NCBI RefSeq assembly: GCF_001956915.1
Contig: NZ_MLJO01000004.1
Coordinates: forward strand, 121,636 to 185,635
Reading direction: 5' to 3'
DNA length: 64,000 nt
DNA from: Intrasporangium flavum
Lineage (GTDB): Bacteria > Actinomycetota > Actinomycetes > Actinomycetales > Dermatophilaceae
The position numbers and the translations under genes are program-made. Positions 10,401 through 17,399 of this stretch are shown piece by piece; position 1 is the first letter of the stretch, and every line of letters starts with the position of its first letter. Under the pieces are notes generated by a model. The model ran no database searches. It was given only the letters and a program-made list of their open reading frames with translations, and had not been told where the DNA came from.

Positions 10401-13400
10401 CCTGCGTCTCTACGTGACGCTCGGGTTCTCACCGTTCAGCGTGTCCTTCTCCATCAACATCGCCGACATCACGCTGCTCGACTTCACGGCGAAACCGAAC
10501 TGTGAACCGCCACCGCCCAGGCTGGGCGGGACGACGGGTGACACGCTCGTCGTGTTCGCCGGGCGCTTCGGCACCGACGCCGCCCGCGGGACGCCGTGGG
10601 GGAACACGGCGGACACCGAGTCCGACACGGTCAAGGTGACGGCGCTCCACTTCGCCCAGAAGCCGGGCGACGACGCCGGCACGGACCCGGACTTCGACGG
10701 CTTCAAGGTGCAGATGCTCGGCGAGACGCGCGAGTACCTCGACCCGGACCTCAAGCGGGTCGTCGTCGACGGGCGCGGCTCCTCGACGCCGCTCGTCGTC
10801 AGCTTCGTCGGCGACGGCAAGAAGGACTCGAACCCGTCGTCGTCGACGACGCAGGCCGACCTGTCGGTCTTCGACAAGGACGCCGTCGTCTTCGGCACCC
10901 CCGGCAAGGACCAGATCTCGACCGGCACCGGCAACGCGTGGGTCGACGGTGGCGCGGGCGACGACCGCATCGTCACCGCCGACGCCGTCGGCAAGGTCGC
11001 GCGCGTCGCGGGCGGTCCGGGGGCCGACGCCATCACGACCGGCCAGGGCAAGGACCTCGTCTCGGGCGACGGCGCCCTGCCGACGTCCGTCACCGACGTC
11101 GCCGCCGCGCTCAACCCCGTCGACGTCGACAACTCCTCGCCGAAGATCACCACGGTCGACCTGACCGGCGTCGTCGACTGGACCAAGCTCGACGTCGACC
11201 CGACCCAGGGCGACCAGGGCAGCGGCGGCGCCGACGTCCTCAGCGTCGGCCTCGGCCAGAACCGGGTCAACGGCGGTCCGGGCGACGACAAGATCGGCGT
11301 CGCGTCCGACCGCCCGGGCGCCACGGCCGGCACGACGATCGCCTCGGAGGGCAACGTCCTCATCGGCGGCCTCGGCAGCGACTCGGTGACCGGCGGCTCC
11401 GGCCCCGACACCATCTACGCCTCGACCGAGGGCACCTTCGGCGTCGACGCCGCAGGCACCTCCGACACGCTGACGACCCCGGCGGGCAAGCCGTCGATCC
11501 CGAACATCATCGAGACCGGCTCGGGCGACGACGAGGTGTGGGGCAGCTCCGTCGAGGACGTGGTGACGAGTCACTCGAAGAGCGGTGAGCACGCGCGGAT
11601 CGTCGGTGGCGGCGGTCCCGATGCGCTCGTCGGCGGCTACGGCACCGATGCCGTGTACGGCGGTCCCGGCGACGACTACGTCATCGCCGAGCCGAGCCAG
11701 GTCGGGGCCCGTGGTCTCGACGCGGCCGGCAACGCCCGCGGGTCAGACGTCATCGAGGGCGTCGACTTCGGGGCCTTCCGCGCCGTGACGCACCTGCCGA
11801 TCCCGGCGGGGGAGAGCTCGTCGCGCAAGACACTCGTCGGTGGCCTCGGCAACGACCACGTCATCGGCGGCGACGGCCCGTCCATGGTGTTCGGTGACAC
11901 CCTGCGCGAGGCCGCGACGCTCGACGCCGCGAAGGACGAGACGTGCCGTCCCGGCAGCCTTGTCGCGAGCGACCCGGTGCCCGAGGGCACCTCGGCCGCC
12001 GGCGGCGACGGCAACGACCTCGTCCTCGGCGGGGCCGGCGTCGACACCATCTCGACGGGCGGCGCGAGCGACCGGGTCCTCGCCGGCGGCGGCGCCGACC
12101 TCGTGTGCGGCCAGGAGGGCAGCGACGTCCTCTTCGGCGGCGACGACGCCGACCGCGTCTGGGGTGGCAGCGGCGACGACCGCGGCTACGGCGACGCCGG
12201 CGCCGACTCCGTCGTCGGCAACACCGACCAGGACCAGCTGTACGGGCAGGCCGGAGCCGACGTCGTCGAGGGCAACAACGGCTCCGACCGCATCAGCGGC
12301 GGCGACGGCGACGACGTGCTCTACGGCGGCACCCGTGCCGCGGGTCGCACCGACGTCGGGCCGGCCGAGGCAGGAGACACGATCTCCGGCGACACCGGCA
12401 ACGACGTCATCGTCGGTGACAACGGCACGGTCGACGACCCGACGAGCAGCGCCGACGCCCCGGCGATCCCGTACGACCTCGACGGCCTGACACCGAACGC
12501 CGGCCGCGGCGACGTCGTGTACGGCGGCTCCGGCGACGACACTGCGTACGGCGGCCTCGGCGACGACGAGGTCAACGGTGGCGATGACGCCGACCATCTC
12601 GAGGGCAACAACGGCGCCGACCTCGTGCACGGCGACGCCGGCGAGGACGAGGTCGTCGGCGGGTCCTTCCAGGAGGCGAGCCCCGGCGTCGGACGGCCCG
12701 ACACCGGTGACCGCCTCCACGGCGACGCCGGCGCGGACCTCATCGCCGGCGACAACGCGGTCCTCGCGTCGGGGGTCGCCCCGGCCGACTCGACGCCGAT
12801 CACACGGATGCGCGGCTTCGCGCGGACGCACCGGGTGACGCTGCTCGACCTCGGTGTGAGCCCGGTTCTCGCCAACTCCGGCGCCGACCAGGTCTTCGGC
12901 GGTGACGGACAGGACGTCATCCTCGGCCAGAGCGGCACCGACCGCCTCAAGGGCGAGGGCGACGACGACTACGTCGAGGGCGGTCCCGACGTCGACTGGG
13001 TCGAGGGCGGCCTCGGCGACGACGACCTCGTGGGTGGCAGCTCGACGCCGTCCGCCGGGGCGGGCCTCTCCGGCGCGACGACCGTCGGCCAGCCCGACAC
13101 GGACGACGCCGTCTTCGGCGGGCCCGGCGACGACGTCGTGCTCGGCGACAACGGCCAGGTGCTGCGTCCGGTCTCCGGCCAGGCACCGAGCTCGGTCACG
13201 GTCCGCCTCGGCAGCCCCGCCGGCACGGCGATGACCCCGCGGGTCATCCAGCCGTGGGACCTCGGCGCGAACCCGCTGATGACGCCCTCGGCGACGCTCT
13301 ACGGCTTCGACCGGCTCTCCGGCGGCGACGGCGTCGACGTGCTCCTCGGCCAGGACGGCAACGACGCGGTCACCGGCGACGCCGGCGCCGACCACGTCGA

Positions 13401-15030
13401 GGGCAACGGAGGCGCCGACCAGCTCTTCGGCGACCTGCCGTTCGGCCAGGCCTCGGCCCACGGCACGACGGTCCTGGCGGTCACGGCACCGTGGCCCGGG
13501 TCGGCGAGCCCGGTCGCGCTGCTGCGCGGTACGAGCTCGGCGCCCGGACAGGACGACCTCATCGGCGGCTCCACGGCCCCCGGCTTCCGCGACGGCTCCG
13601 ACGTCGTCGAGGGCAACGGCGGCGACGACGTCGTCCTCGGCGACAACGGCTCGCTCCTGCGCACCCTGCAGGGCAGCCCCGGGGCGCAGACCGAGAAGGT
13701 CTACGCCGACCGCTACCCCGACGGCGCAGTGCCGGCGGACGCCACGGCGTCGCGCACCCACGACCCGGCCCTTCCCGGTCCGAGCACCCGCTTCTGCACG
13801 ACCGCGCAGGCGACGTGCGAGGTGGCCGGGGCGTTCGGCGCCGACACGCTCTGGGGCGACGACGGCAACGACGGCGTCTGGGGCCAGGACGGCAACGACG
13901 TCATCTCGGGTGGCGACGGTGACGACGACCTCTACGGCGAGCTCGGCGACGACCGGATCAACGGCGACGCAGGTCGTGACGCGATCGTCGGCGACCGCGG
14001 CGGCGTCGTGAACCAGTACCTGAGCGCCGGCGACAGCCCCGCCCAGGCGTCGGTGACGCTGAACAGCCCGCCGAAGGAGACGTTCACCGCGTTCGCGCGC
14101 GGCGCCTACGACCGACGCGTCGACCTGCTCCACGACGTCGACGGCGACCAGTGGGTCGGGGCCTCGACTGCCTCCGCCATGCCGCACAACGGCATGGACG
14201 AGGGCGGGCGCGACCTCATCCGCGGCGGCTCCGGCGACGACGCCATCCACGCCGGCTACGGCGACGACGTGGCCAACGGTGACAGCGGCGGCGACGACGT
14301 CTTCGGCGGCGACGGCGAGGACGTCCTCTGGGGCGGGCAGGGCTGCGACGCCGTGCTCGACGCCGCGACGCCGGACTGCCTCGTGAACGGCGTCTTCACG
14401 CCGAGCTCGCGCGGCACCGACGACCGGTTCGTCGACCACCTCTTCGGTGGCGCGGGCGAGTCCGACCCGGCGAAGCAGGACGTGCTCGGCTCCGACCTGC
14501 TCGACGTGCGGCCGCGGGGCTCCTACGCCCCCGGCAGCGGGTGCACGCTCGGCGACTGGCCGCTGACGACCGGCACGAAGAAGGCCGTCGTCACGGTCGA
14601 CCCGTGCCTGTGGTTCGAGATGACGGGGCTGGCCGACGCCGACCCCGCCAACGACAACCACCACCAGGGCACCGACTGGATCTACGGCGGCTGGGACCGC
14701 GACGTGCTCCAGGGCGACGTGACGGCCAACGGGCCCAACCCCGGCGACCGGCTCATCGACTGGAACGGCGCGTACAACCTCTTCACCCACTGCAACGCGG
14801 CGTACGGCGGCTTCAACGACGTGCGCGGGCACTCGCCGGCGATGCAGAGCTGGCTCCAGCAGCTGGCGTGGTCCTCGAGCGCCGGCCGGCCCGGCTCCGA
14901 CGTGACGACCGAGGGCACCGCGGCCTTCCGGGAGCTCGCCATGGTCTACCCCGGCCAGAACGAGCACGGGGCGGGGCAGGCCTACCCGGGCACGCCCGGC
15001 CACTTCGACGAGACGGCCTGCACACCCTGA
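4468..15030 (+). CDS. Giant secreted RTX (hemolysin-type calcium-binding repeat) protein
   Basis: About 3520 aa. A Sec signal peptide (basic MVRKSVSRALG, hydrophobic core LASLLVAVGALAG, likely cleavage after AFA, residue about 31) precedes about 2100 residues of beta-rich, Asp/Gly/Thr-rich modules. Two related insert modules lie at about residues 484-556 and 865-928, and a fibronectin-III-like segment at about 1295-1405. From about 2140 to 3300 there are dozens of RTX nonapeptide-type repeats (GGxGxDxx, such as GGAGDDRIV, GGSGDDTAYGG and GGDGEDVLWGG), which bind calcium in beta-rolls. The last 220 residues are not repetitive and contain several Cys. There is no LPXTG or TM anchor. ATG 4468 is chosen because GGGGAG (4458-4463) lies 4 nt upstream; ATG 4456 is the alternative. 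RTX proteins of Gram-negatives use type I secretion, and no T1SS genes are nearby. Confidence 0.92.
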   Translation: MVRKSVSRALGAGLASLLVAVGALAGPSPAFAADPDPGVDKVVALLGGAGGTNNLATWTGGLATIGAFGKQLPFVAASPGGLAGLDDLVKEGVTGALAGTTTWADLATSGESVSLPGGRTGTLDITVDDAGDGKRVHVNLVVTRTATQQALAVSSAGPRVELSSPKGVTATVEATLSLWVVWTGPTTNKVYLASDAAHAPRVDVDVTAHLSAAAKAAVGILGVTLSSTDFAVTMHAYAKVDDPNNDGVLAFDVAGTGDGELAADGSLAGLVSAALDPTGSATDPGTAGSVSGTLHVAADTSGLAGVAFPTNVAADVTVAWPNIATGAPTVTAPTLAGLVGKFQNMSLRDLADGLAQVATALTGIQAARFDPDGAGPLPSTGNLDLPFLRGTVSDAVKANQVLVDFLKANVVQVPDPNQPSPPGFDASAVGNPTFDSLQDLVAKLKAAGIGLDNLSWDAATSKLVFRMRMVKTAPSAGVAMDAGAARTSRPSATYSANGLALDDGTQPWTANQWVGMRVMAGTSAGEITANTKSSLTLASTWIGGQPSASTPFVIVGPEAQLGAVTFGDQLTDQPGGTGPRRGILRANSSQTFATVKPSFAADLTLVLDLQDPKTGADCIGFEGNTQACPFVQKTGAFSTNVTSLPLGPDRIMVRTGSPLLTADFPIDTAVDFTANAGFFQVRLKGSLSVCNSSAPADCSAAGTGHMLSIGLKQAGDAQHDIRLRDLFATLVTDTPTGTSQAGDLLDVDVNVRATADLKVSVPDAAGFLPAGSDVGVSAHWNDLTRASGADGPQLDLSRLSRIFALDIKPGSQAELFAIVLKTLQTLAAQLAEAQPGGASGIYSREIPGTGTSLRDLMRRDASGVGSDVNYGTNTLQHVGRTFDASFVGRTVVVGTQVAVVASASGDTVTLAEPWTTKPADDTAYSFRSPLDDAIDVISLHPPQNMQDLVKVLDDRLGTGALRFRYLDTGGTPNVVLDLDWKRDYRTSTPVRLDLGGDKSLVTAAASGQGAAHVTGGVKVGLVVPLAPGTGPDDAASLKVLADSKVSIAADARFDGRAAGTIGPLTVSAGDPGGDPAKQAKLRADLSLELSDAGAAADTPVSFSSFLSGLDVNFNAANTPVDCGESLSTPLMVCGVIPLYATVSGGPTTSLGSVALRLQDSTDPATLLDLSGNLPAPDDAKKRFELPDLSAAFANAFADFTQIGPGLDGYLEKIEQSMRLATFDGKLPFVGKDLQQGADSIGRLRAEIKAKLGNVPASPKEAKDYVNTKIAEAITAAGLQKTSLTVDYECKAKLEPTAAPTLAATPSTTGATKWRYEIVASQGSGSGTDGDTVASSPSAETTTSWTALGSGNSIKVSWTKADGATKYKVLRSKDGGAFQLVKVLDAVSGSAQTFTDDGSATATAYTPVTTKPMLVDCPTTNINGVNLAFDVKAGTVTPDDGCVPGSGCLGDGKKLPLDIGIPGLALKAGDDDAITYGLGLQLHVKAGINTDDGFVIYTHDSWQDGAPAPEFGLGARFDMPATMKAQLAFLDIDVKKNGTAPLFAGAFLIDLKSRDATETADSVLTISDIARGDASSLFGISLTAKIKADWLVKASVDSVLPGVQANFLLGWEFSNKNLKSLGAPTIEFKDVAIDAGGFLSNLLGPVLKKVKSVTGPLQPVIDTLYAPIPVLSDLSRMAGGGDVSLITLAKTFNTLAGGPKLDFVDKIAALTTLINNLPDCGGGPGDPTCLIPIGKFAVDGDKALGTSVSPTSSLSPGSASSLIKTATAASKDDVKNALNTKGGKGNVFGSGGTAGSASRSGFTFPILDDPASVFSLLMGSDVSLVEFDSGPLTLGFTWRQSFGPVYAPPPVMVTLSGSASVTLRFMAGLDTAGIRYAVEAAQAGTSVDAVKLLDGLYFKTTDANGVPVPVVQLDGEIAAGAAVSAVIITVGIEGGLHLTIGFHWNDPNNDGKFRVSEFLHAAANNPLCLFTTTGRLSLFLRLYVTLGFSPFSVSFSINIADITLLDFTAKPNCEPPPPRLGGTTGDTLVVFAGRFGTDAARGTPWGNTADTESDTVKVTALHFAQKPGDDAGTDPDFDGFKVQMLGETREYLDPDLKRVVVDGRGSSTPLVVSFVGDGKKDSNPSSSTTQADLSVFDKDAVVFGTPGKDQISTGTGNAWVDGGAGDDRIVTADAVGKVARVAGGPGADAITTGQGKDLVSGDGALPTSVTDVAAALNPVDVDNSSPKITTVDLTGVVDWTKLDVDPTQGDQGSGGADVLSVGLGQNRVNGGPGDDKIGVASDRPGATAGTTIASEGNVLIGGLGSDSVTGGSGPDTIYASTEGTFGVDAAGTSDTLTTPAGKPSIPNIIETGSGDDEVWGSSVEDVVTSHSKSGEHARIVGGGGPDALVGGYGTDAVYGGPGDDYVIAEPSQVGARGLDAAGNARGSDVIEGVDFGAFRAVTHLPIPAGESSSRKTLVGGLGNDHVIGGDGPSMVFGDTLREAATLDAAKDETCRPGSLVASDPVPEGTSAAGGDGNDLVLGGAGVDTISTGGASDRVLAGGGADLVCGQEGSDVLFGGDDADRVWGGSGDDRGYGDAGADSVVGNTDQDQLYGQAGADVVEGNNGSDRISGGDGDDVLYGGTRAAGRTDVGPAEAGDTISGDTGNDVIVGDNGTVDDPTSSADAPAIPYDLDGLTPNAGRGDVVYGGSGDDTAYGGLGDDEVNGGDDADHLEGNNGADLVHGDAGEDEVVGGSFQEASPGVGRPDTGDRLHGDAGADLIAGDNAVLASGVAPADSTPITRMRGFARTHRVTLLDLGVSPVLANSGADQVFGGDGQDVILGQSGTDRLKGEGDDDYVEGGPDVDWVEGGLGDDDLVGGSSTPSAGAGLSGATTVGQPDTDDAVFGGPGDDVVLGDNGQVLRPVSGQAPSSVTVRLGSPAGTAMTPRVIQPWDLGANPLMTPSATLYGFDRLSGGDGVDVLLGQDGNDAVTGDAGADHVEGNGGADQLFGDLPFGQASAHGTTVLAVTAPWPGSASPVALLRGTSSAPGQDDLIGGSTAPGFRDGSDVVEGNGGDDVVLGDNGSLLRTLQGSPGAQTEKVYADRYPDGAVPADATASRTHDPALPGPSTRFCTTAQATCEVAGAFGADTLWGDDGNDGVWGQDGNDVISGGDGDDDLYGELGDDRINGDAGRDAIVGDRGGVVNQYLSAGDSPAQASVTLNSPPKETFTAFARGAYDRRVDLLHDVDGDQWVGASTASAMPHNGMDEGGRDLIRGGSGDDAIHAGYGDDVANGDSGGDDVFGGDGEDVLWGGQGCDAVLDAATPDCLVNGVFTPSSRGTDDRFVDHLFGGAGESDPAKQDVLGSDLLDVRPRGSYAPGSGCTLGDWPLTTGTKKAVVTVDPCLWFEMTGLADADPANDNHHQGTDWIYGGWDRDVLQGDVTANGPNPGDRLIDWNGAYNLFTHCNAAYGGFNDVRGHSPAMQSWLQQLAWSSSAGRPGSDVTTEGTAAFRELAMVYPGQNEHGAGQAYPGTPGHFDETACTP

Positions 15031-15046
15031 CGTCGAGCGTGGACGC

Positions 15047-15083
15047 ACGGACGCCCCCACCCGGTTCGGGTGGGGGCGTCCGT
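15047..15083. terminator. Strong bidirectional terminator hairpin
   Basis: Perfect 16-bp stem (15047-15062 with 15068-15083) around a 5-nt GGTTC loop, between the convergent RTX and msrA genes. No T-tract on either side. Confidence 0.85.
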
Positions 15084-15103
15084 CGTGACGGGTGCCGAGC
15101 GCG

Positions 15104-15808
15104 TCAGGCGGGCGGGGCGATGTCCTGCTGGGAGGGCAGCTGGTCCTGGCGCACGATGCCGACCGGGCACGTCATGCCGTTGGGGCCGTGGTTGCAGTAG
15201 CCGCCGGGGTTCTTGTGCAGGTAGCCCTGGTGGTAGTCCTCGGCGAGGTAGAACGGGCCGGCGTCCTCCGCGGAGCGGATCTCGGTCGTGATCTGCCCGA
15301 ACCCGTTGTCGTCGAGGACCTTCTGGAAGGCCTCGCGGGTCGCCTCGGCGGCGAGCCGCTGCTCCTCGGTGGTCCAGTAGATCGCCGAGCGGTAGGCGGT
15401 GCCGATGTCGTTGCCCTGCCGGTTGGCCGTCGTCGGGTCGTGGTTCTCCCAGAAGGCCTTGAGCAGCAGCTCGGGGGAGGTCTTCTCGGGGTCGTAGACG
15501 ACGCGGACGGTCTCGGCGTGACCGGTGCGACCGGTGCACGTCTCCTCGTACGTCGGGTTGGGCGTGTAGCCGCCCATGTAGCCGGCGGCCGTGCTGATGA
15601 CGCCGTCCTGGCGCCAGAAGATCCGCTCGACGCCCCAGAAGCAGCCCATCGCGACGTAGAGCACCTGCGACCCCTCGGGCCACGGGCCCTCGAGCGGCGT
15701 GCCGAGGACGACGTGGGTGGGGTTCACCTGGAACGGGCGCTCCGCACGGCCGGGGAGGGCCTCCTCGCGCGCGGGCATCTGGGTCTTCCTGCCGAGTCCG
15801 AACACCAT
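15104..15808 (-). CDS. msrA: Peptide-methionine (S)-S-oxide reductase MsrA
   Basis: 234 aa. Reduces methionine-S-sulfoxide in oxidised proteins. The catalytic motif GCFWG is at residues 55-59 with nucleophile Cys56. The family motif GYMGGYTPNPTYEETCTGRTGHAE follows in broken form, then VYDP, FWENHDPTT and the C-terminal YCNHGPNGMTCPVG with the resolving cysteines. The N-terminal extension of about 45 residues before the catalytic domain fits the actinobacterial/E. coli-type longer MsrA. It is cytosolic. It stands alone, converging with the RTX gene. Confidence 0.97.
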   Translation of the reverse strand: MVFGLGRKTQMPAREEALPGRAERPFQVNPTHVVLGTPLEGPWPEGSQVLYVAMGCFWGVERIFWRQDGVISTAAGYMGGYTPNPTYEETCTGRTGHAETVRVVYDPEKTSPELLLKAFWENHDPTTANRQGNDIGTAYRSAIYWTTEEQRLAAEATREAFQKVLDDNGFGQITTEIRSAEDAGPFYLAEDYHQGYLHKNPGGYCNHGPNGMTCPVGIVRQDQLPSQQDIAPPA

Positions 15809-15898
15809 TCCAGTGTCACATCCTTCGTGTGGGGCGGGTCGTACGCCTGTGCAACACCGGCGGGGGCCTGCGTATGCCGCTCCGCGAAGGAGGTCAGG

Positions 15899-17128
15899 TC
15901 AGCTCCAGCCGACGAGCGGGCAGCGTCCGTCCCGGGCCGCGACGACGCGCTCGACCAGCAGATCCGCCGGCACGACGCCGCGGAACCCCGCTGCGACGTC
16001 GGTGACCTGCGCCGACGCGTCGGCGGCCTCGCGCGCCCCGACGACGGCCACCACGGCGGCCCGCTGCCGCCGCGCCTCGCGGATCCGCGACCCGAGCGAG
16101 TCGTCGCACTCGAGCCCGACACGGACGCCGTGCGCGCGCAGGGCGTCGACGAGGGCCCGCGCGGGGCCGTCCTGCTCGGCCGAGACCGGCAGCACCACGA
16201 CCTGCACGGGCGCGAGCCAGAGCGGGAGGCGGCCGTCGTAGCGTTCGAGCAGGGCCGCGGTGACGCGCTCCATCGAGCCGACGGTGCCGCGGTGGATCAT
16301 GACGACGCGGTGCCGCTCGCCGTCCTCGCCGTGGTAGGTCAGGTCGAACCGCTCCGGCTGGTTGAAGTCGACCTGGACGGTGGCGATGGTCTCCTCGTGG
16401 CCGCGGTCGTCGACGACCTGCAGGTCGAGCTTCGGGCCGTAGAACGCCGCCTCGCCGGCCGCCTCGACGAGGGGTAGGTCGTGGCCGTCGAGCACCTCCT
16501 GGGCGGCCCGTCGCAAGCCGTCCTCGGCGCCGTCCCACTGCTCGCGGCTGCCGAGCCACGCGTCCGACCCGTCGCGCAGCGACAGGCGCACGTGGTGCAC
16601 CGGCAGGCCGAGGACCCGCTGGGCCTCGAGCGCGGCCCGCAGGCCGCGGGCAGCCTCGTCGCCGGCCTGGTCGGGGCGACAGAAGACGTGGGTGTCATCG
16701 AGGCTGATCTGGCGCACCCGGGTCAGGCCCGAGAGCACGCCGGAGCGCTCGGCCCGGAACATCGGCGCCAGCTCGTTGAGGCGGATCGGCAGCTCGCGGT
16801 AGGAGTGGCTGCGGGCCTTGTAGACGAGGGCGTGGTGCGGGCAGTTGGCCGGTCGGAGCACGACCTCCTCCTCGCCGAGCCGCATCGACGGGAACATGTC
16901 GTCCTCGAACTTGGCCCAGTGCCCGGACCGTTCGAAGAGGGCACGCTTGCCGAGCACCGGGGTGTGCACCCCGACGCAGCCGTCGGCGTGGGCGAGGTCG
17001 CGGGCGAGGTGCTCGAGCTCGTCGCGCACCACCGAGCCGGCGGGCAGCCAGAGTGGCAGCCCGGCCCCGGCGAGGGGGTCGGTCGCGAAGACGTCGAGGT
17101 CGTGGTTGAGGTCGCGGTGGTCGGGCAT
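15899..17128 (-). CDS. Short threonyl-tRNA synthetase (no TGS or editing domain)
   Basis: 409 aa, against about 640-680 for housekeeping ThrRS. It contains only the class II catalytic core and the anticodon-binding domain. Motif 2 is FRAERSGVLSGLTRVRQ (about 124-140); motif 3 is IHRGTVGSMERV. The three zinc ligands that recognise threonine are kept: Cys96 (NCPHH), His147 (DDTHVFC) and the His of MIHRG. The anticodon domain begins at PLWLAPVQVVVLP. The TGS and N2 editing domains are absent, so mischarged Ser-tRNA(Thr) would not be cleared in cis. ATG 17128 is set by AGGAGA 5 nt upstream. A Thr-rich leader peptide and terminator lie in front. It is probably a stress- or starvation-induced second ThrRS, or one insensitive to an inhibitor; a housekeeping thrS should exist elsewhere. 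Confidence 0.92.
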   Translation of the reverse strand: MPDHRDLNHDLDVFATDPLAGAGLPLWLPAGSVVRDELEHLARDLAHADGCVGVHTPVLGKRALFERSGHWAKFEDDMFPSMRLGEEEVVLRPANCPHHALVYKARSHSYRELPIRLNELAPMFRAERSGVLSGLTRVRQISLDDTHVFCRPDQAGDEAARGLRAALEAQRVLGLPVHHVRLSLRDGSDAWLGSREQWDGAEDGLRRAAQEVLDGHDLPLVEAAGEAAFYGPKLDLQVVDDRGHEETIATVQVDFNQPERFDLTYHGEDGERHRVVMIHRGTVGSMERVTAALLERYDGRLPLWLAPVQVVVLPVSAEQDGPARALVDALRAHGVRVGLECDDSLGSRIREARRQRAAVVAVVGAREAADASAQVTDVAAGFRGVVPADLLVERVVAARDGRCPLVGWS

Positions 17129-17193
17129 GGCGTCTCCTGGGTGGCCGGGGGGTTCGGTGGTCTGGACGGACCGGAGCCGGCGGGAGACGACGA

Positions 17194-17219
17194 ACGCCCC
17201 GGAGACGGCTCCGGGGCGT
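17194..17219 (-). terminator. Attenuator terminator hairpin
   Basis: Perfect 11-bp stem ACGCCCCGGAG/CTCCGGGGCGT with a 4-nt loop, about 65 nt upstream of the short ThrRS start. The downstream side on the transcribed strand is TCGTCGTCTC. Confidence 0.8.
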
Positions 17220-17234
17220 GGTGTGCGATGGGTG

Positions 17235-17294
17235 CTAGGGCAGCAGCAGCGCGCCGGAGAGGTCCGGCGTCGTCGTCTGCTGTGGGCGGTGCAT
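17235..17294 (-). CDS. Thr-rich leader peptide (19 aa)
   Basis: MHRPQQTTTPDLSGALLLP then TAG. Three Thr codons in a row (all ACG) sit just before the first leader hairpin. The ATG is 6 nt downstream of TACCCT, matching the leaderless promoter pattern used by several genes here. It probably has no function as a protein: its translation would sense charged tRNA(Thr) for the downstream synthetase gene. Confidence 0.7.
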   Translation of the reverse strand: MHRPQQTTTPDLSGALLLP

Positions 17295-17399
17295 GGCTCG
17301 AGGGTAGGCCGACGCGTCCCGCAGGGCAACGCGATTGGCGCCGGCAGCCCCGGACAAATGGGTGGCCCCCCGCCGTACTGGGCCGACAGACTCGGGCCC

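Larger units (their letters stand above)
17182..17306 (-). promoter_or_regulatory. Candidate threonine attenuator of the short ThrRS gene
   Basis: On the minus strand, in order: a TACCCT -10-like hexamer (17306-17301) 6 nt before a leader ATG; the leader peptide with three consecutive ACG Thr codons (17276-17268); a 7-bp hairpin CGCCGGA/TCCGGCG (17269-17263 with 17258-17252) directly after the Thr codons; then an 11-bp GC-rich terminator hairpin (17219-17194, 4-nt loop) followed by TCGTCGTC. CTCCGG in the first hairpin (17259-17254) can pair instead with CCGGAG of the terminator's 5' arm (17214-17209), giving an antiterminator. Ribosome stalling at Thr codons would favour read-through into the synthetase gene. 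The pairing was done by hand. Confidence 0.75.
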
